Positions 52,832-62,045 of a DNA stretch of 64,000 nucleotides are shown here, piece after piece (positions within the stretch are counted from its first letter, which is position 1; the number at the start of each line of letters is the position of its first letter). The DNA is taken from positions 62,001 through 126,000 of the forward strand of contig NZ_CABVPN010000013.1 of NCBI RefSeq assembly GCF_902499115.1. Direction: 5' to 3'. Under the pieces are notes generated by a model. The model saw only the letters and a list, made by a program, of their open reading frames with translations. It searched no databases and had not been told where the DNA came from. The position numbers and the translations under genes were made by a program. Source of the DNA: Burkholderia diffusa (GTDB lineage Bacteria > Pseudomonadota > Gammaproteobacteria > Burkholderiales > Burkholderiaceae).

Positions 52832-54229
52832 TTAGCAAGCGTGACGCGGAACCTCCGGCAACGGCGCCGAAAACCCTCCCAGCGGGTCGCTGCGATCGCG
52901 CATGCCATGCGCGCACATCAGCCGGTACAGCGTGACACGCGACACGCCGAGTTCGCGCGCCGCATCGGCGAAACGGCCGCGGTGGCGCAGCAGCGCCTGC
53001 TCGATCGCCTGCCGTTCGGCCGCTTCCCGCGCCTCGGTCAGCGAGACGGGCGCCAGGATCGCGAATTCGTTGAGTTCGAGATCGGCTGCGGTAATCATCC
53101 GGCCCTCCGACATCACGATCGCGCGGCGCACGCGATTGATCAGCTCGCGCACGTTGCCGGGCCACGAATAGCCGTACAGCGCGGCGATCGCATCCGGCGA
53201 GAAGCCACGCAGGCGGCGATGCGCATCACCCTTGAAACGCTCGAGCATGTGGCGCGCCAGCAACTCGATATCCTTGCCGCGCGCGCGCAGCGGCGGCTCC
53301 TCGATCTTCAGCACGCACAGCCGATGGAACAGGTCCTCGCGGAACAGCCCGTCGCGCAGCGCCGCTTCCATGTTCACGTGCGTCGCGCAGATCACGCGCA
53401 CGTCGACCGGCACCGACACATGCGCGCCGAGCCGCTCGATCTTGCCTTCCTGCAGGAATCGCAGCAGGCTCGCCTGGCTCTCGAGCGGCAGGTCGCCGAT
53501 CTCGTCGAGAAACAGCGTGCCGCCGTTCGCGGCCTCGACACGGCCGATCTTGCGCTGGTTCGCGCCCGTAAAAGCGCCGCGCTCATAGCCGAACAGCTCG
53601 GCTTGCAGCAGCGTCGACGGAATCGCACCGCAATTGATCGCGACGAACGGCGCCTGCGCGCGCGCCGAGCGCTCGTGGATCGCAACGGCCGTCAGTTCCT
53701 TGCCGGTACCCGATTCGCCGGAGATGAACACCGGCGCATCGGTCGTGGCGACGCGCCGGATCGTCCTGAAGAGTCCGAGCATCGCGTCGCAGGTGCCGAC
53801 CATCTCGCCTTCGGCGCGCCCGGCGCCGACGGGCGCCGCCACCGGGTCGGTCAGTGCGACCATGCCGTGCGCATGGCCGATGGTCTCGACGATGCGCGAC
53901 GCCTCGTACGGCATCGTCACGTAGTCGAAGCAATAGTCGCGAATGAGATGCCGCAGCGACGCGTCCTGCAACTGCCCACGCCGGGTCGCCGCGATCCAGC
54001 CGATGTGCTGGATGCTCAGACACGTTTCGAGTTCGCGCAGATCCGCGGGCCGAAAGCCCGGCGAGAAATCAAGCAGGCCGGCGGTTGCCACGCCGTGCTG
54101 CACGACACGCCGCACGTCGCGTGCGCTTTCCGCAAGATCGACGCGCCACCCGCATTCGTCGAAACGCCCGCGCAACGCGTCGTTCGGCTCGCGCGAGAAA
54201 TAGATCACATGCCGCTGCTCGGCTCCCAT
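52832..54229 (-). CDS. Sigma-54-dependent transcriptional activator (VpsR-like)
   Basis: A 465-residue enhancer-binding protein. The N-terminal ~140 residues look like a receiver-related domain without the usual phosphorylation pattern, as in VpsR-type regulators. The AAA+ domain has Walker A GESGTGKE, the sigma-54 contact loop GAFTGA (in YERGAFTGANQ), Walker B LFLDEIGDL and NPNVREL-like PGNVRELINR. A Fis-type helix-turn-helix ends the protein (RFADAARELGVSRVTLYRLM). Relatives control exopolysaccharide and biofilm genes with cyclic-di-GMP input. A GG-N10-GC promoter lies 457 bases away in front of the divergent small exported gene, a plausible target. Confidence 0.9.
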   Translation of the reverse strand: MGAEQRHVIYFSREPNDALRGRFDECGWRVDLAESARDVRRVVQHGVATAGLLDFSPGFRPADLRELETCLSIQHIGWIAATRRGQLQDASLRHLIRDYCFDYVTMPYEASRIVETIGHAHGMVALTDPVAAPVGAGRAEGEMVGTCDAMLGLFRTIRRVATTDAPVFISGESGTGKELTAVAIHERSARAQAPFVAINCGAIPSTLLQAELFGYERGAFTGANQRKIGRVEAANGGTLFLDEIGDLPLESQASLLRFLQEGKIERLGAHVSVPVDVRVICATHVNMEAALRDGLFREDLFHRLCVLKIEEPPLRARGKDIELLARHMLERFKGDAHRRLRGFSPDAIAALYGYSWPGNVRELINRVRRAIVMSEGRMITAADLELNEFAILAPVSLTEAREAAERQAIEQALLRHRGRFADAARELGVSRVTLYRLMCAHGMRDRSDPLGGFSAPLPEVPRHAC

Positions 54230-54685
54230 ATGCCCACCCCGTTCATCAACCGTCTAACGATTGCAGCACACGCCAAGTCGCGTGCTAAAGGATCGAACCG
54301 GGTCAGCCGAAGCGGCTCGATTCGCCATGCCGATGCGCGGCGACGACCAGCCTCGCATGATGGCGCTTGTCTCGCGTCCAGTTATTTTTGGGTCACGACG
54401 GCTTAGTTATAGGCGCTGAATACGACAAACCGATTGCAGCGCAAATGGGCGAGCGGCCGAATCGCTCAATGGTCGACGTTTATCAATCATCTGCACATAA
54501 GCACACGCGCAGTGACGCGTACCTGCATCGACACACGCCCAGATTTTCATCCTTGAAGCGTATCGAATGAATCCGCAGTACTCCCAAGCCCCTTCGTTTC
54601 ACGCCTGAAACATTTCCCGGCGTTTTCGATTGCGATTCACGATGCTCCCCCGCGAATCGCAGACGCGACAATGCTCTTCGCCCGA
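54230..54685. other. Divergent intergenic region, no gene
   Basis: About 456 bases between the sigma-54 activator and the sigma-54-like promoter. No convincing open frame. It should hold the activator's own promoter and the upstream enhancer sites for the divergent gene, which I could not delimit by eye. Confidence 0.5.
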
Positions 54686-54701
54686 TGGCATGTATTTCGC
54701 T
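54686..54701 (+). promoter_or_regulatory. Sigma-54-type promoter (-24/-12)
   Basis: TGGCATGTATTTCGCT carries GG and GC separated by exactly 10 bases, the defining sigma-54 spacing. It lies 30 bases before the ribosome site/start of the small exported gene and is divergent from a sigma-54 activator gene. Confidence 0.6.
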
Positions 54702-54730
54702 GAATGTGCAACGGATCGGAGAAGGCAGCC

Positions 54731-55057
54731 ATGCGAACACTTTTTTCACGGTCTTGTGTGCAGATGACGATTGCATTCGCGCTCGCGTGTCCGTTCATGC
54801 CGGCCCGCGCGGAAGAAAGCGCGCGGCCCGAACGCGCGATGCTGCTTGCCGATAACGCGCCGCACACGCAACAGGACAACCGCATCGGTATCGTGCCGGT
54901 CGCCGCACCCCAACCGCGTTCGTCGAGCAAGACATGGGTGACGCTGTGGGACGAGCTCGCCCCGCCTACTCCGCTGCCGGTACCGATTCCTGTTCCGCTT
55001 CCCGGCAACGCACAGCATGCGATGGAGGGAAACGCCGGAAACCGCGTGCATCAATAA
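54731..55057 (+). CDS. Small exported proline-rich protein
   Basis: A 108-residue protein with a signal peptide (CVQMTIAFALACPFMPARAEE, cleavage after ARA) and a short mature part ending in a Pro-rich stretch (PPTPLPVPIPVPLPG). GGAG lies 10 bases before the ATG at 54731. No family is recognised. It is preceded by a sigma-54-type promoter and lies divergent from a sigma-54 activator, so it is probably regulated with envelope or exopolysaccharide functions. Confidence 0.65.
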   Translation: MRTLFSRSCVQMTIAFALACPFMPARAEESARPERAMLLADNAPHTQQDNRIGIVPVAAPQPRSSSKTWVTLWDELAPPTPLPVPIPVPLPGNAQHAMEGNAGNRVHQ

Positions 55058-55352
55058 TCTGCTCACGACGCCACATGCCGCTCAATTGATGAGGATTACA
55101 GACGAGCGAGATGAGTCAGGTCAATTCACACAGCGCCGATATCTCGACGCGAACCGTTTTTGTGTCCGTCCCCCGGCGGGCACTCTTTTTATTCAGGACA
55201 TTACGGCGCAAAGGCCGCACCTCGTCGCCACCGTCGGCGAGGTGCGGCGGACCGGAATCTGCCAAACCGCCCGCGCATCCGCATCGATGCGGTCGCGCGC
55301 CGCCATTCCGGTAGAATCGGCGCCATTCCGGTTCTCCTCTTCTCCGACCTTC

Positions 55353-55853
55353 ATGACGACGTTGACCCTGATCGTCGCGCGCGCCCGCAACGGCATCATC
55401 GGCCGCGACAACCAGTTGCCCTGGAAACTTCCCGAGGACCTCGCGTTCTTCAAGCGCACGACGATGGGCGCGCCGATCGTGATGGGCCGCAAGACCCACG
55501 AGTCGATCGGCCGGCCGCTGCCGGGCCGCCGCAATATCGTCGTCACGCGCGACGCAGCGCGCCGCTTCGACGGCTGCGACACCGTCACGTCGCTCGCCGA
55601 TGCGCTCGCGCTCGCCGCGCGCGACGGGGTGGCCGAAGCATTCCTGATCGGCGGCGCACAGCTCTATGCGGAAGGTCTGGAACTCGCCGACAAGCTGGTC
55701 GTCACCGAGATCGACGCGGACTTCGACGGCGATGCGTCGTTCCCGGCGCCCGATCCCGCGCACTGGCAAGAAGTGTCGCGCGATCCGCACCAGGCCGCCG
55801 CGCCGAACACGTTCGGCTATGCGTTCGTCGTCTACGCGCGCAAGCGCGACTGA
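55353..55853 (+). CDS. folA: Dihydrofolate reductase
   Basis: A 166-residue chromosomal DHFR, reducing dihydrofolate to tetrahydrofolate with NADPH. The signature IVARARNGIIGRDNQLPWKLPEDLAFFKRTT carries the substrate-binding Asp/Glu and Trp, followed by VMGRKTHESIGRPLPGR and FLIGGAQLY for NADPH. ATG 55353 is the family start; the longer frame from 55017 is not used. It regenerates the folate consumed by thymidylate synthase, whose host gene once lay 2.5 kb away. Confidence 0.95.
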   Translation: MTTLTLIVARARNGIIGRDNQLPWKLPEDLAFFKRTTMGAPIVMGRKTHESIGRPLPGRRNIVVTRDAARRFDGCDTVTSLADALALAARDGVAEAFLIGGAQLYAEGLELADKLVVTEIDADFDGDASFPAPDPAHWQEVSRDPHQAAAPNTFGYAFVVYARKRD

Positions 55854-55868
55854 CACGCGGCACACGAC

Positions 55869-55908
55869 AAAAAGCCCGACCGGCGCACTCACGCCAGTCG
55901 GGCTTTTT
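55869..55908 (+). terminator. Intrinsic terminator after folA
   Basis: AAAAAGCCCGAC pairs with GTCGGGCTTTTT; the symmetrical A/T tails make it work for both folA and the convergent pmbA. Confidence 0.88.
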
Positions 55909-55936
55909 CGTTTCATGGCGGCCGACGCCGCGCCGC

Positions 55937-57307
55937 TTACTGGCCGGCGATCGTCATCTGCTCGATCAGCACCGAGCCCGTTTCCTTCGTACCGCGCACG
56001 ATCGAATCCGCGCCGATCGCGACAATATGCCGGAACATCTCCTGCAACGTGCTCGCGACGGTGATTTCCTCGACCGGATATTGGATCACGCCGTTCTCGA
56101 CCCAGAAGCCGGCCGCGCCGCGCGAATAGTCGCCGGTCACGTAGTTCACGCCCTGCCCCATCAGCTCCGTCAACAGCAGGCCCGTGCCGAGCTTCTTCAG
56201 CATCGCGTCGAAATCATCGCCCGGCTGCGTGTTCGAACTGCGCAGCGCGAGGTTGTGCGAACCGCCCGCGTTGCCGGTCGTCTGCGTGCCGAGCTTGCGC
56301 GCCGAATAGGTCGACAGGAAGTAGCCTTCGACGACACCGTCGCTGACGACGCTGCGCGCACGCGTGCGCACGCCTTCCTCGTCGAACGGCGCGCTGCCCA
56401 TTGCACGCGGCACGTGCGGATCCTCGACGACCTGCACGTGCGGTGCGAACACCGGCTTGCCGAGGCTGTCGACGAGGAACGACGTCTTGCGGTACAGCGC
56501 GCCGCCGCTGACGGCCTGCACGAATGCGCCGAGCAGGCCGGCCGCGAGCGGCGCCTCGAACAGCACGGGCACCTTGCGGGTGTCGAGACGGCGCGCGCCC
56601 ATCCGCGCCAGCGCACGCTCGGCCGCATAGCGCCCGACGGCTTCCGGCGCAGCGAGGTCGACCGCGCTGCGCTTCGACGAATACCAGTCGTCCCGCTGCA
56701 TGTGGCGGCCGGTGCCCGCGATCGGCGCACACGCGATGTAGTGGCGCGAGTACGGGTAGCCGGCAAGGAAGCCGCGCGACGTCGCGAGCACGAACTGCGA
56801 ATGCTGCGCCGACACGCTCGCGCCTTCCGAGTTGCGGATCTGCGGACTGACCGCGAACGCGGCGTCCTCCGCGCGACGGGCGAGCTCGACGGCCTCATCG
56901 GCCGTCAGCGCCCACGGGTGGTAGAGATCGAGGTCGCGCGGGTCGGTTTCGAGCAGCTCGGCCTCGGCGAGGCCGGCCGCGTCGTCCTCGGCCGTGAAGC
57001 GCGCGATGTTGTACGCGGCGGCGACGGTATCCTTGATCGCGGCCGGCGAGAAGTCCGACGTGCTCGCGTTGCCGCGCTTCTTGCCGATGAACACCGTCAC
57101 GCCGACCATCTTGTCGCGGTTGTGTTCGATCGTCTCGACCTCGCCGCGGCGCACCGACACCGACAGGCCGTCGCCTTCGGAGATTTCGGTCGCGGCGTCC
57201 GTCGCGCCGAGCGCCTTCGCATGGCGAAGGATGTCCGAGGCAATTTCTTTGAGCTGGTCCTGCGTGTGCGGGAAATAGCGCGCTTGTACGTCGAGATTGG
57301 CTGCCAT
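55937..57307 (-). CDS. pmbA: Metalloprotease PmbA/TldE
   Basis: A 456-residue member of the TldD/TldE (PmbA) family, partner of the TldD protease in peptide processing such as microcin maturation and degradation of unfolded peptides. Family features include GDGLSVSVRRGEVETIEHNRDK near the start, RMGARRLDTRKVPVLFEAPLAAGLLGAF centrally and NYVTGDYSRGAAGFWVENG near the end; the HExxxH zinc motif belongs to TldD and is absent here, as usual. ATG 57307 matches family starts. It is divergent from darP by 128 bases. Confidence 0.92.
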   Translation of the reverse strand: MAANLDVQARYFPHTQDQLKEIASDILRHAKALGATDAATEISEGDGLSVSVRRGEVETIEHNRDKMVGVTVFIGKKRGNASTSDFSPAAIKDTVAAAYNIARFTAEDDAAGLAEAELLETDPRDLDLYHPWALTADEAVELARRAEDAAFAVSPQIRNSEGASVSAQHSQFVLATSRGFLAGYPYSRHYIACAPIAGTGRHMQRDDWYSSKRSAVDLAAPEAVGRYAAERALARMGARRLDTRKVPVLFEAPLAAGLLGAFVQAVSGGALYRKTSFLVDSLGKPVFAPHVQVVEDPHVPRAMGSAPFDEEGVRTRARSVVSDGVVEGYFLSTYSARKLGTQTTGNAGGSHNLALRSSNTQPGDDFDAMLKKLGTGLLLTELMGQGVNYVTGDYSRGAAGFWVENGVIQYPVEEITVASTLQEMFRHIVAIGADSIVRGTKETGSVLIEQMTIAGQ

Positions 57308-57435
57308 CGTCGTGATATCCGGTGGCGGGCGAGCCGCCCGCATGTTCAAAATGTTGCGTATCCCGCGATCATAGCAAGGTCCGGGGCCGCATACCGACAA
57401 GCTTGGGGTGTTCGCGCCGCGATACAATGCCGCCC

Positions 57436-58038
57436 ATGACACGCAAAACCCGAATCCAGCCGATCGAGCATGCCGACGACGACGTCGGCAACGGCTACGA
57501 TCGCCCCAGCAAATCCCAGTTGAAACGCGAGATGCACGCGCTGCAGGAGCTCGGCCAGGCCTTGGTCGACCTGCCGAAGGACGCGCTCAAGCGCATGCCG
57601 ATGCCCGAGGACCTCGCCGACGCCGTGCGCGAGGCACGTCGGATCACCGACCACGAAGGCAAGCGCCGCCAGCTCCAGTACGTCGGCCGCGTGATGCGCT
57701 CGCTGACCGAGGATGAAACGGCCGCGCTGCGCACCGCGCTGGACGCCCAGCGAGGCGTGAACAAGGCCGCGACCGCTCGCCTGCACTGGATCGAGCGCAC
57801 GCGCGAACAGCTGCTCGCCAACGACGACGCGCTGACCGAATTCCTCCGCCAGCACCCCGAAGCCGACATCCAGGAAGGCCGCACGCTGATCCGCAACGCG
57901 CGCAAGGAAGCGCAGCAAGGCAAGCCGCCGCGCTATTTCCGCGAGCTGTTCCAGTGGATCAAAACCGCGAGCGGTACGCCCGACGGGGATGACGAAGCGG
58001 CCGACGACGCCGGAGACGACCATGACGACGAAGCGTAA
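57436..58038 (+). CDS. darP: Ribosome biogenesis factor DarP (YjgA, DUF615)
   Basis: A 200-residue basic helical protein of the YjgA/DarP family, which associates with late large-subunit precursors and aids 50S maturation. Recognised by RPSKSQLKREMHALQELGQALVDLP near the start and RHPEADIQEGRTLIRNARKE-type sequence near 150-175; the C-terminus is acidic. Its end overlaps mogA by 17 bases, so the two are co-transcribed. PmbA-DarP-MogA is a common betaproteobacterial order. Confidence 0.92.
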   Translation: MTRKTRIQPIEHADDDVGNGYDRPSKSQLKREMHALQELGQALVDLPKDALKRMPMPEDLADAVREARRITDHEGKRRQLQYVGRVMRSLTEDETAALRTALDAQRGVNKAATARLHWIERTREQLLANDDALTEFLRQHPEADIQEGRTLIRNARKEAQQGKPPRYFRELFQWIKTASGTPDGDDEAADDAGDDHDDEA

Positions 58039-58639
58039 CCACCCGGACGAGCTCGTGGTCGGCCTCGTGTCGATCAGCGACCGCGCGAGCACGGGTGTTT
58101 ATGAGGACAAGGGCATTCCGGCGCTGCAGGAATGGCTCGCCGGCGCATTGCGCTCGCCGTGGCGCGCCGAAACCCGGCTGATCCAGGACGACGCGCCGAC
58201 GATCTCCGCCACGCTGGCAGAACTCGTCGACGTGGCAGGCTGCGATCTGGTGCTGACGACCGGCGGCACCGGCCCGGCGCGGCGCGACGTGACGCCGGAA
58301 GCCACGCTGGCCGTTGCGACGAAGGAAATGCCGGGATTCGGCGAACAGATGCGGCAGATCAGCCTGAATTTCGTGCCGACCGCGATCCTGTCGCGACAGG
58401 TCGCGGTGATCCGCGAGACGGCCGACCACGCGGCCCTGATCATCAACCTGCCCGGCCAGCCGAAGTCGATCCGGGAAACGCTCGAAGGGCTGCGCGACGC
58501 CGACGGCAAGTCGACCGTGCCCGGCATCTTCGCGGCCGTGCCCTACTGCATCGACCTGATCGGCGGCCCGTACATCGAGACCGACGCCGCAGTGGTCGCG
58601 GCGTTCCGGCCGAAGAGCGCTCAACGCGCGCCGCGCTGA
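58022..58639 (+). CDS. mogA: Molybdopterin adenylyltransferase
   Basis: A 205-residue MogA that adenylylates molybdopterin ahead of molybdate insertion. Signature blocks are VGLVSISDRASTGVYEDKGIPALQEWL, CDLVLTTGGTGPARRDVTPEAT (the MoCF GGTG motif) and INLPGQPKSIRETLEG. ATG 58022 overlaps the end of darP. Converges on orn. Confidence 0.93.
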   Translation: MTTKRNHPDELVVGLVSISDRASTGVYEDKGIPALQEWLAGALRSPWRAETRLIQDDAPTISATLAELVDVAGCDLVLTTGGTGPARRDVTPEATLAVATKEMPGFGEQMRQISLNFVPTAILSRQVAVIRETADHAALIINLPGQPKSIRETLEGLRDADGKSTVPGIFAAVPYCIDLIGGPYIETDAAVVAAFRPKSAQRAPR

Positions 58640-58655
58640 GCGCGTGCCGGCCCGC

Positions 58656-59276
58656 TCAGGCGGCCGGTGCGGACTCGCCTGCCGGCGCCGACGCGGCCGG
58701 AATCAGGAAATGCTCGCGGTAGTACTTCAGTTCGTCGATCGACTCGTGGATGTCCGCGAGTGCCGTGTGCATCGCGCGCTTCTGGAAGCCCTTGTAGATC
58801 GCGGGCTGCCAGCGGCGGCACAGCTCTTTCAGCGTGCTGACGTCGAGATTGCGGTAGTGGAAGAATTTCTCGAATTCCGGCATCCAGCGCGCCATGAAAC
58901 GGCGATCCTGGCAGATCGAATTGCCGCACATCGGCGACTTGCCGGGCGATACGTACTGCGCGAGGAACGCCTGCAGCTGCGCGGCGGCGTCCGCCTCGGT
59001 CACGGTCGACGCGCGCACGCGGTCGATCAGGCCCGAGCGGCCGTGCGTCGACTTGTTCCAGTCGTCCATCTTCGCGAGCGTTTCGTCGCTCTGGTGGATC
59101 GCGAACACGGGGCCTTCGACGGCGATGTCGAGCGTGGAATTGGTCACGACGACCGCGATTTCGATGATGCGGTCGTTATCCGGGTCGAGGCCCGTCATCT
59201 CCATGTCGAGCCAGACGAGGTTCAACTCGTTGCGCACGAGCGCGGGCTGGCTGGCGGAAGCGGCGGTATCGGTCAT
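58656..59276 (-). CDS. orn: Oligoribonuclease
   Basis: A 206-residue DEDDh 3'-5' exoribonuclease that finishes RNA decay by cleaving di- and short oligonucleotides, including pGpG from cyclic-di-GMP. Catalytic motifs: WLDMEMTGLDP (Asp, Glu), NSICQDRRFM (Asp), and RAMHTALADIHES (His, Asp). The C-terminal tail is slightly long and Ala-rich. Divergent from the M48 protease gene. Confidence 0.95.
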   Translation of the reverse strand: MTDTAASASQPALVRNELNLVWLDMEMTGLDPDNDRIIEIAVVVTNSTLDIAVEGPVFAIHQSDETLAKMDDWNKSTHGRSGLIDRVRASTVTEADAAAQLQAFLAQYVSPGKSPMCGNSICQDRRFMARWMPEFEKFFHYRNLDVSTLKELCRRWQPAIYKGFQKRAMHTALADIHESIDELKYYREHFLIPAASAPAGESAPAA

Positions 59277-59393
59277 GAGTCATCCTGGAAAATGGCGGAC
59301 GGCGCGCGGCGCCGCCCGGGCGGCCGGCATCGCGTGAGCGGGCCCGGTCCGCAAGAACATATAATTCTCGCATAGAACCCTTTGGCGCCTTCG

Positions 59394-60653
59394 ATGTCAC
59401 CCTTTTCGTTCACCCTGCTGTTCGCGCTCGCCGTGCTCGCGATGGTCGTTACCAAGCTGTGGCTCGCGTCGCGGCAGATCCGCTTCGTCGCCGCGCACCG
59501 CAACGGCGTGCCCGCGCAGTTCAGCGCCACCATTCCGCTGACCGCCCACCAGCGCGCGGCCGACTACACGGTCGAGCGCACCCGGCTGGCGATGTTTGAA
59601 ATTGTTGTCAGCGCGGCCGTGCTGGTCGGCCTCACGCTGCTCGGCGGCGTCGGTGCCCTCGACACGCTGCTGACGGGCTGGTTTGGCCGCGGCTACGGGC
59701 AGCAGGTCGCGCTCGTCGCCGCCGTGCTCGCAACCATGAGCGTGATCGACGTGCCGTTCGAGTATTACCGCCAGTTCGGGATCGAACAGCGGTTCGGCTT
59801 CAACCGCATGACCAAGCGCCTGTTCTTCACCGACATGCTGAAGAACACGCTGCTCGGCGCCGTGCTCGGCCTGCCGCTCCTGTTCGTCGTGCTGTGGCTG
59901 ATGAACCAGGCCGGCAGCCTGTGGTGGCTGTGGACCTGGATCGTCTGGGTCGCATTCCAGATGCTCGTGCTGCTGATCTACCCGACCTTCATCGCGCCGA
60001 TCTTCAACAAGTTCGAACCGCTGAAGGACGAAGCGCTGCGCACGCGCATAGAGTCGCTGATGAAACGGTGCGGCTTCGCGGCGAAGGGCCTGTTCGTGAT
60101 GGACGGCAGCCGCCGTTCCGCGCACGGCAACGCGTATTTCACGGGCTTCGGCGCATCGAAGCGGATCGTGTTCTTCGACACGCTGCTCGCGCGGCTGTCC
60201 GGCCAGGAGATCGAGGCGGTGCTCGCGCACGAACTCGGCCACTTCAAGCGCCGCCACGTAATGAAGCGGATGCTCGTGTCGTTCGTGCTGAGTCTCGTGC
60301 TGCTCGCGCTACTCGGCTGGCTCGCGCAGCGCACGTGGTTCTACACGGGGCTCGGCGTCACGCCTTCGCTCGACACGAGCAACGCGGGCGCCGCGCTCGT
60401 GCTGTTCTTCCTCGCGATCCCCGTGTTCCTGTTTTTCGCGACGCCGTTCAGCAGCCTCACGTCGCGCAAGCATGAATTCGAGGCCGACGCGTTCGCGGCC
60501 AGCCAGACCGACGCGCAGGATCTCATCAGCGCGCTCGTGAAGCTTTACGAGGACAACGCGTCGACCCTCACGCCTGACCCGGTCTACACGGCCTTCTACT
60601 ACTCGCATCCGCCGGCGTCGCAGCGGATCGACCGCCTGATGCAGCACGCATGA
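59394..60653 (+). CDS. M48-family membrane metalloprotease (Ste24-like)
   Basis: A 419-residue integral-membrane zinc protease with about seven hydrophobic segments. The zinc site is HELGHFKRRH (HExxH, about residue 281) with the third ligand Glu in EFEADAFAA. The N-terminal block FEYYRQFGIEQRFGFNRMT is characteristic of Ste24/CAAX-type M48 enzymes rather than the shorter HtpX. It probably takes part in envelope protein quality control. Start ATG 59394; it overlaps rsgA by 4 bases, implying one transcript. Confidence 0.9.
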   Translation: MSPFSFTLLFALAVLAMVVTKLWLASRQIRFVAAHRNGVPAQFSATIPLTAHQRAADYTVERTRLAMFEIVVSAAVLVGLTLLGGVGALDTLLTGWFGRGYGQQVALVAAVLATMSVIDVPFEYYRQFGIEQRFGFNRMTKRLFFTDMLKNTLLGAVLGLPLLFVVLWLMNQAGSLWWLWTWIVWVAFQMLVLLIYPTFIAPIFNKFEPLKDEALRTRIESLMKRCGFAAKGLFVMDGSRRSAHGNAYFTGFGASKRIVFFDTLLARLSGQEIEAVLAHELGHFKRRHVMKRMLVSFVLSLVLLALLGWLAQRTWFYTGLGVTPSLDTSNAGAALVLFFLAIPVFLFFATPFSSLTSRKHEFEADAFAASQTDAQDLISALVKLYEDNASTLTPDPVYTAFYYSHPPASQRIDRLMQHA

Positions 60654-61591
60654 GCCGGCCGACCTCCCGCAAGCCGGCTCCGCGCGCATCAGGCGCGTCG
60701 CGTGTCGAAGGCCGCGTGATCGCGGCGCACGGCCGCCACTACATCGTCGCACCCGACGACGGCGGCCCGATGCTGCAGTGCTTCCCCCGCGGCAAGAAAA
60801 GCGAGATCGCGGTCGGCGACCGCGTCGTGTACGAACAGGCGTCGGCGGACCAGGGCGTGATCGTCGAGATCGGCGAGCGGCGCAACCTGCTGTACCGTTC
60901 CGACCAGTTCAAGTCGAAGCTGTTCGCGGCCAACCTCGACCAGCTGCTGATCGTGCTCGCAACCGAGCCCTATTTCAGCGAGGACCTCCTCGGCCGCGCG
61001 CTGATCGCGGCCGAAGCGAACGAATTGAAGCCGCTCGTCGTGCTGAACAAGATCGACGTCGAGGCCGCGCTGCCGGTCGCCCGCGAGCGCCTCGCGCCCT
61101 ACCGCGCGCTCGGCTACGACGTGCTCGAACTGTCGGTGAAGGGCTCGCCCGACGATGCGCGCGCGCAACTGATGCCGCATCTGGCCGGGCATTCGACGAT
61201 CCTGCTCGGCCAGTCCGGGATGGGCAAGTCGACGCTCGTGAACCTGCTCGTGCCCGATGCCGAAGCCGCGACCCGCGAAATCTCGGCCGCGCTCAACAGC
61301 GGCCGCCATACGACGACGTTCACGCGCCTCTACCCGCTCGAAGGCGGCGGCGCACTGATCGATTCGCCGGGCTTCCAGGAATTCGGCCTCTACCACCTGA
61401 CGGAAGGCCGCCTCGAGCGCGCGTTCCCGGAATTCCGCCCGCTGCTCGCGGACTGCCGTTTCTATAATTGTCATCATCTGCACGAGCCGGGCTGCGCGAT
61501 TCTCGAAGCCGTCTCCGACGGCCGCATTTCACCGTCGCGGCATGCGCTTTACGCACAGCTCGTGCACGAGGCAAGCCAGATCGTCCGCTGA
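60650..61591 (+). CDS. rsgA: Small ribosomal subunit biogenesis GTPase RsgA
   Basis: A 313-residue circularly permuted GTPase that checks maturation of the 30S decoding centre. An OB-fold N-terminus (VEGRVIAAHGRHYIVAPDDG) is followed by G4 NKID, G1 LGQSGMGKSTLVN and G3 IDSPGFQEF in permuted order, then the zinc knuckle CRFYNCHHLHEPGC. The start ATG overlaps the M48 gene stop (ATGA). Confidence 0.95.
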   Translation: MSRPTSRKPAPRASGASRVEGRVIAAHGRHYIVAPDDGGPMLQCFPRGKKSEIAVGDRVVYEQASADQGVIVEIGERRNLLYRSDQFKSKLFAANLDQLLIVLATEPYFSEDLLGRALIAAEANELKPLVVLNKIDVEAALPVARERLAPYRALGYDVLELSVKGSPDDARAQLMPHLAGHSTILLGQSGMGKSTLVNLLVPDAEAATREISAALNSGRHTTTFTRLYPLEGGGALIDSPGFQEFGLYHLTEGRLERAFPEFRPLLADCRFYNCHHLHEPGCAILEAVSDGRISPSRHALYAQLVHEASQIVR

Positions 61592-61649
61592 CCGCACGGC
61601 GGACAGAAGGCGGCCGGGGCCGGCCCGGCCTTCACCGACAGGAGCCGCG

Positions 61650-61967
61650 ATGCGTTTCAGGGCCCCCGATCTCGCCACCGCGCAGCATTGGGCGAATGTG
61701 CTGCAGGTGGCCGGCATCGGCTGCGAATTGCACAACTGCTACGCGACCGGCGCGCTCGGCGGCTTGCCCGCCGACGCTTGCGCCCCCGAGCTGTGGCTCG
61801 ACGACGAGCGCGACGATGCACTCGCCCGGCGGCTCCTCGATGCGGCGTCGCACGGCCCGTCGGCCGGCGCCGTTCCGTGGCGCTGCCGCCAATGCGGCGA
61901 GGCGCTGGAGGCCCAGTTCACCGCCTGCTGGCAATGCGGCGCCGTACGCGATCCGCTCGACGACTGA
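61650..61967 (+). CDS. DUF2007-type protein with zinc ribbon
   Basis: A 105-residue protein: an N-terminal DUF2007-like domain (APDLATAQHWANVLQVAGIGCELHN) and a C-terminal double-Cys zinc ribbon (CRQCGEALEAQFTACWQCG). Family role is unknown; sometimes called putative signal-transducing protein. ATG 61650 has GGAG upstream. Follows rsgA by 58 bases. Confidence 0.85.
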   Translation: MRFRAPDLATAQHWANVLQVAGIGCELHNCYATGALGGLPADACAPELWLDDERDDALARRLLDAASHGPSAGAVPWRCRQCGEALEAQFTACWQCGAVRDPLDD

Positions 61968-61989
61968 GCGGACTGACCGGACGCACAGC

Positions 61990-62018
61990 AAAAAGGCCGG
62001 CATGAAGCCGGCCTTTTC
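61990..62018 (+). terminator. Intrinsic terminator after the DUF2007 gene
   Basis: AAAAGGCCGGC pairs with GCCGGCCTTTT around a short loop, between converging genes, so it can serve both. Confidence 0.88.
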
Positions 62019-62045
62019 GTTTCATCGCGCATGTTCGCTGCCGCG

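Noticed and set aside
51947..54406. 819-codon rightward open frame across thyA and the sigma-54 activator
   Set aside because: Antisense shadow in GC-rich DNA; the minus-strand genes have clear family motifs.
55160..57439. 759-codon rightward open frame over folA and pmbA
   Set aside because: Out-of-frame shadow; composition is Arg/Ala noise.
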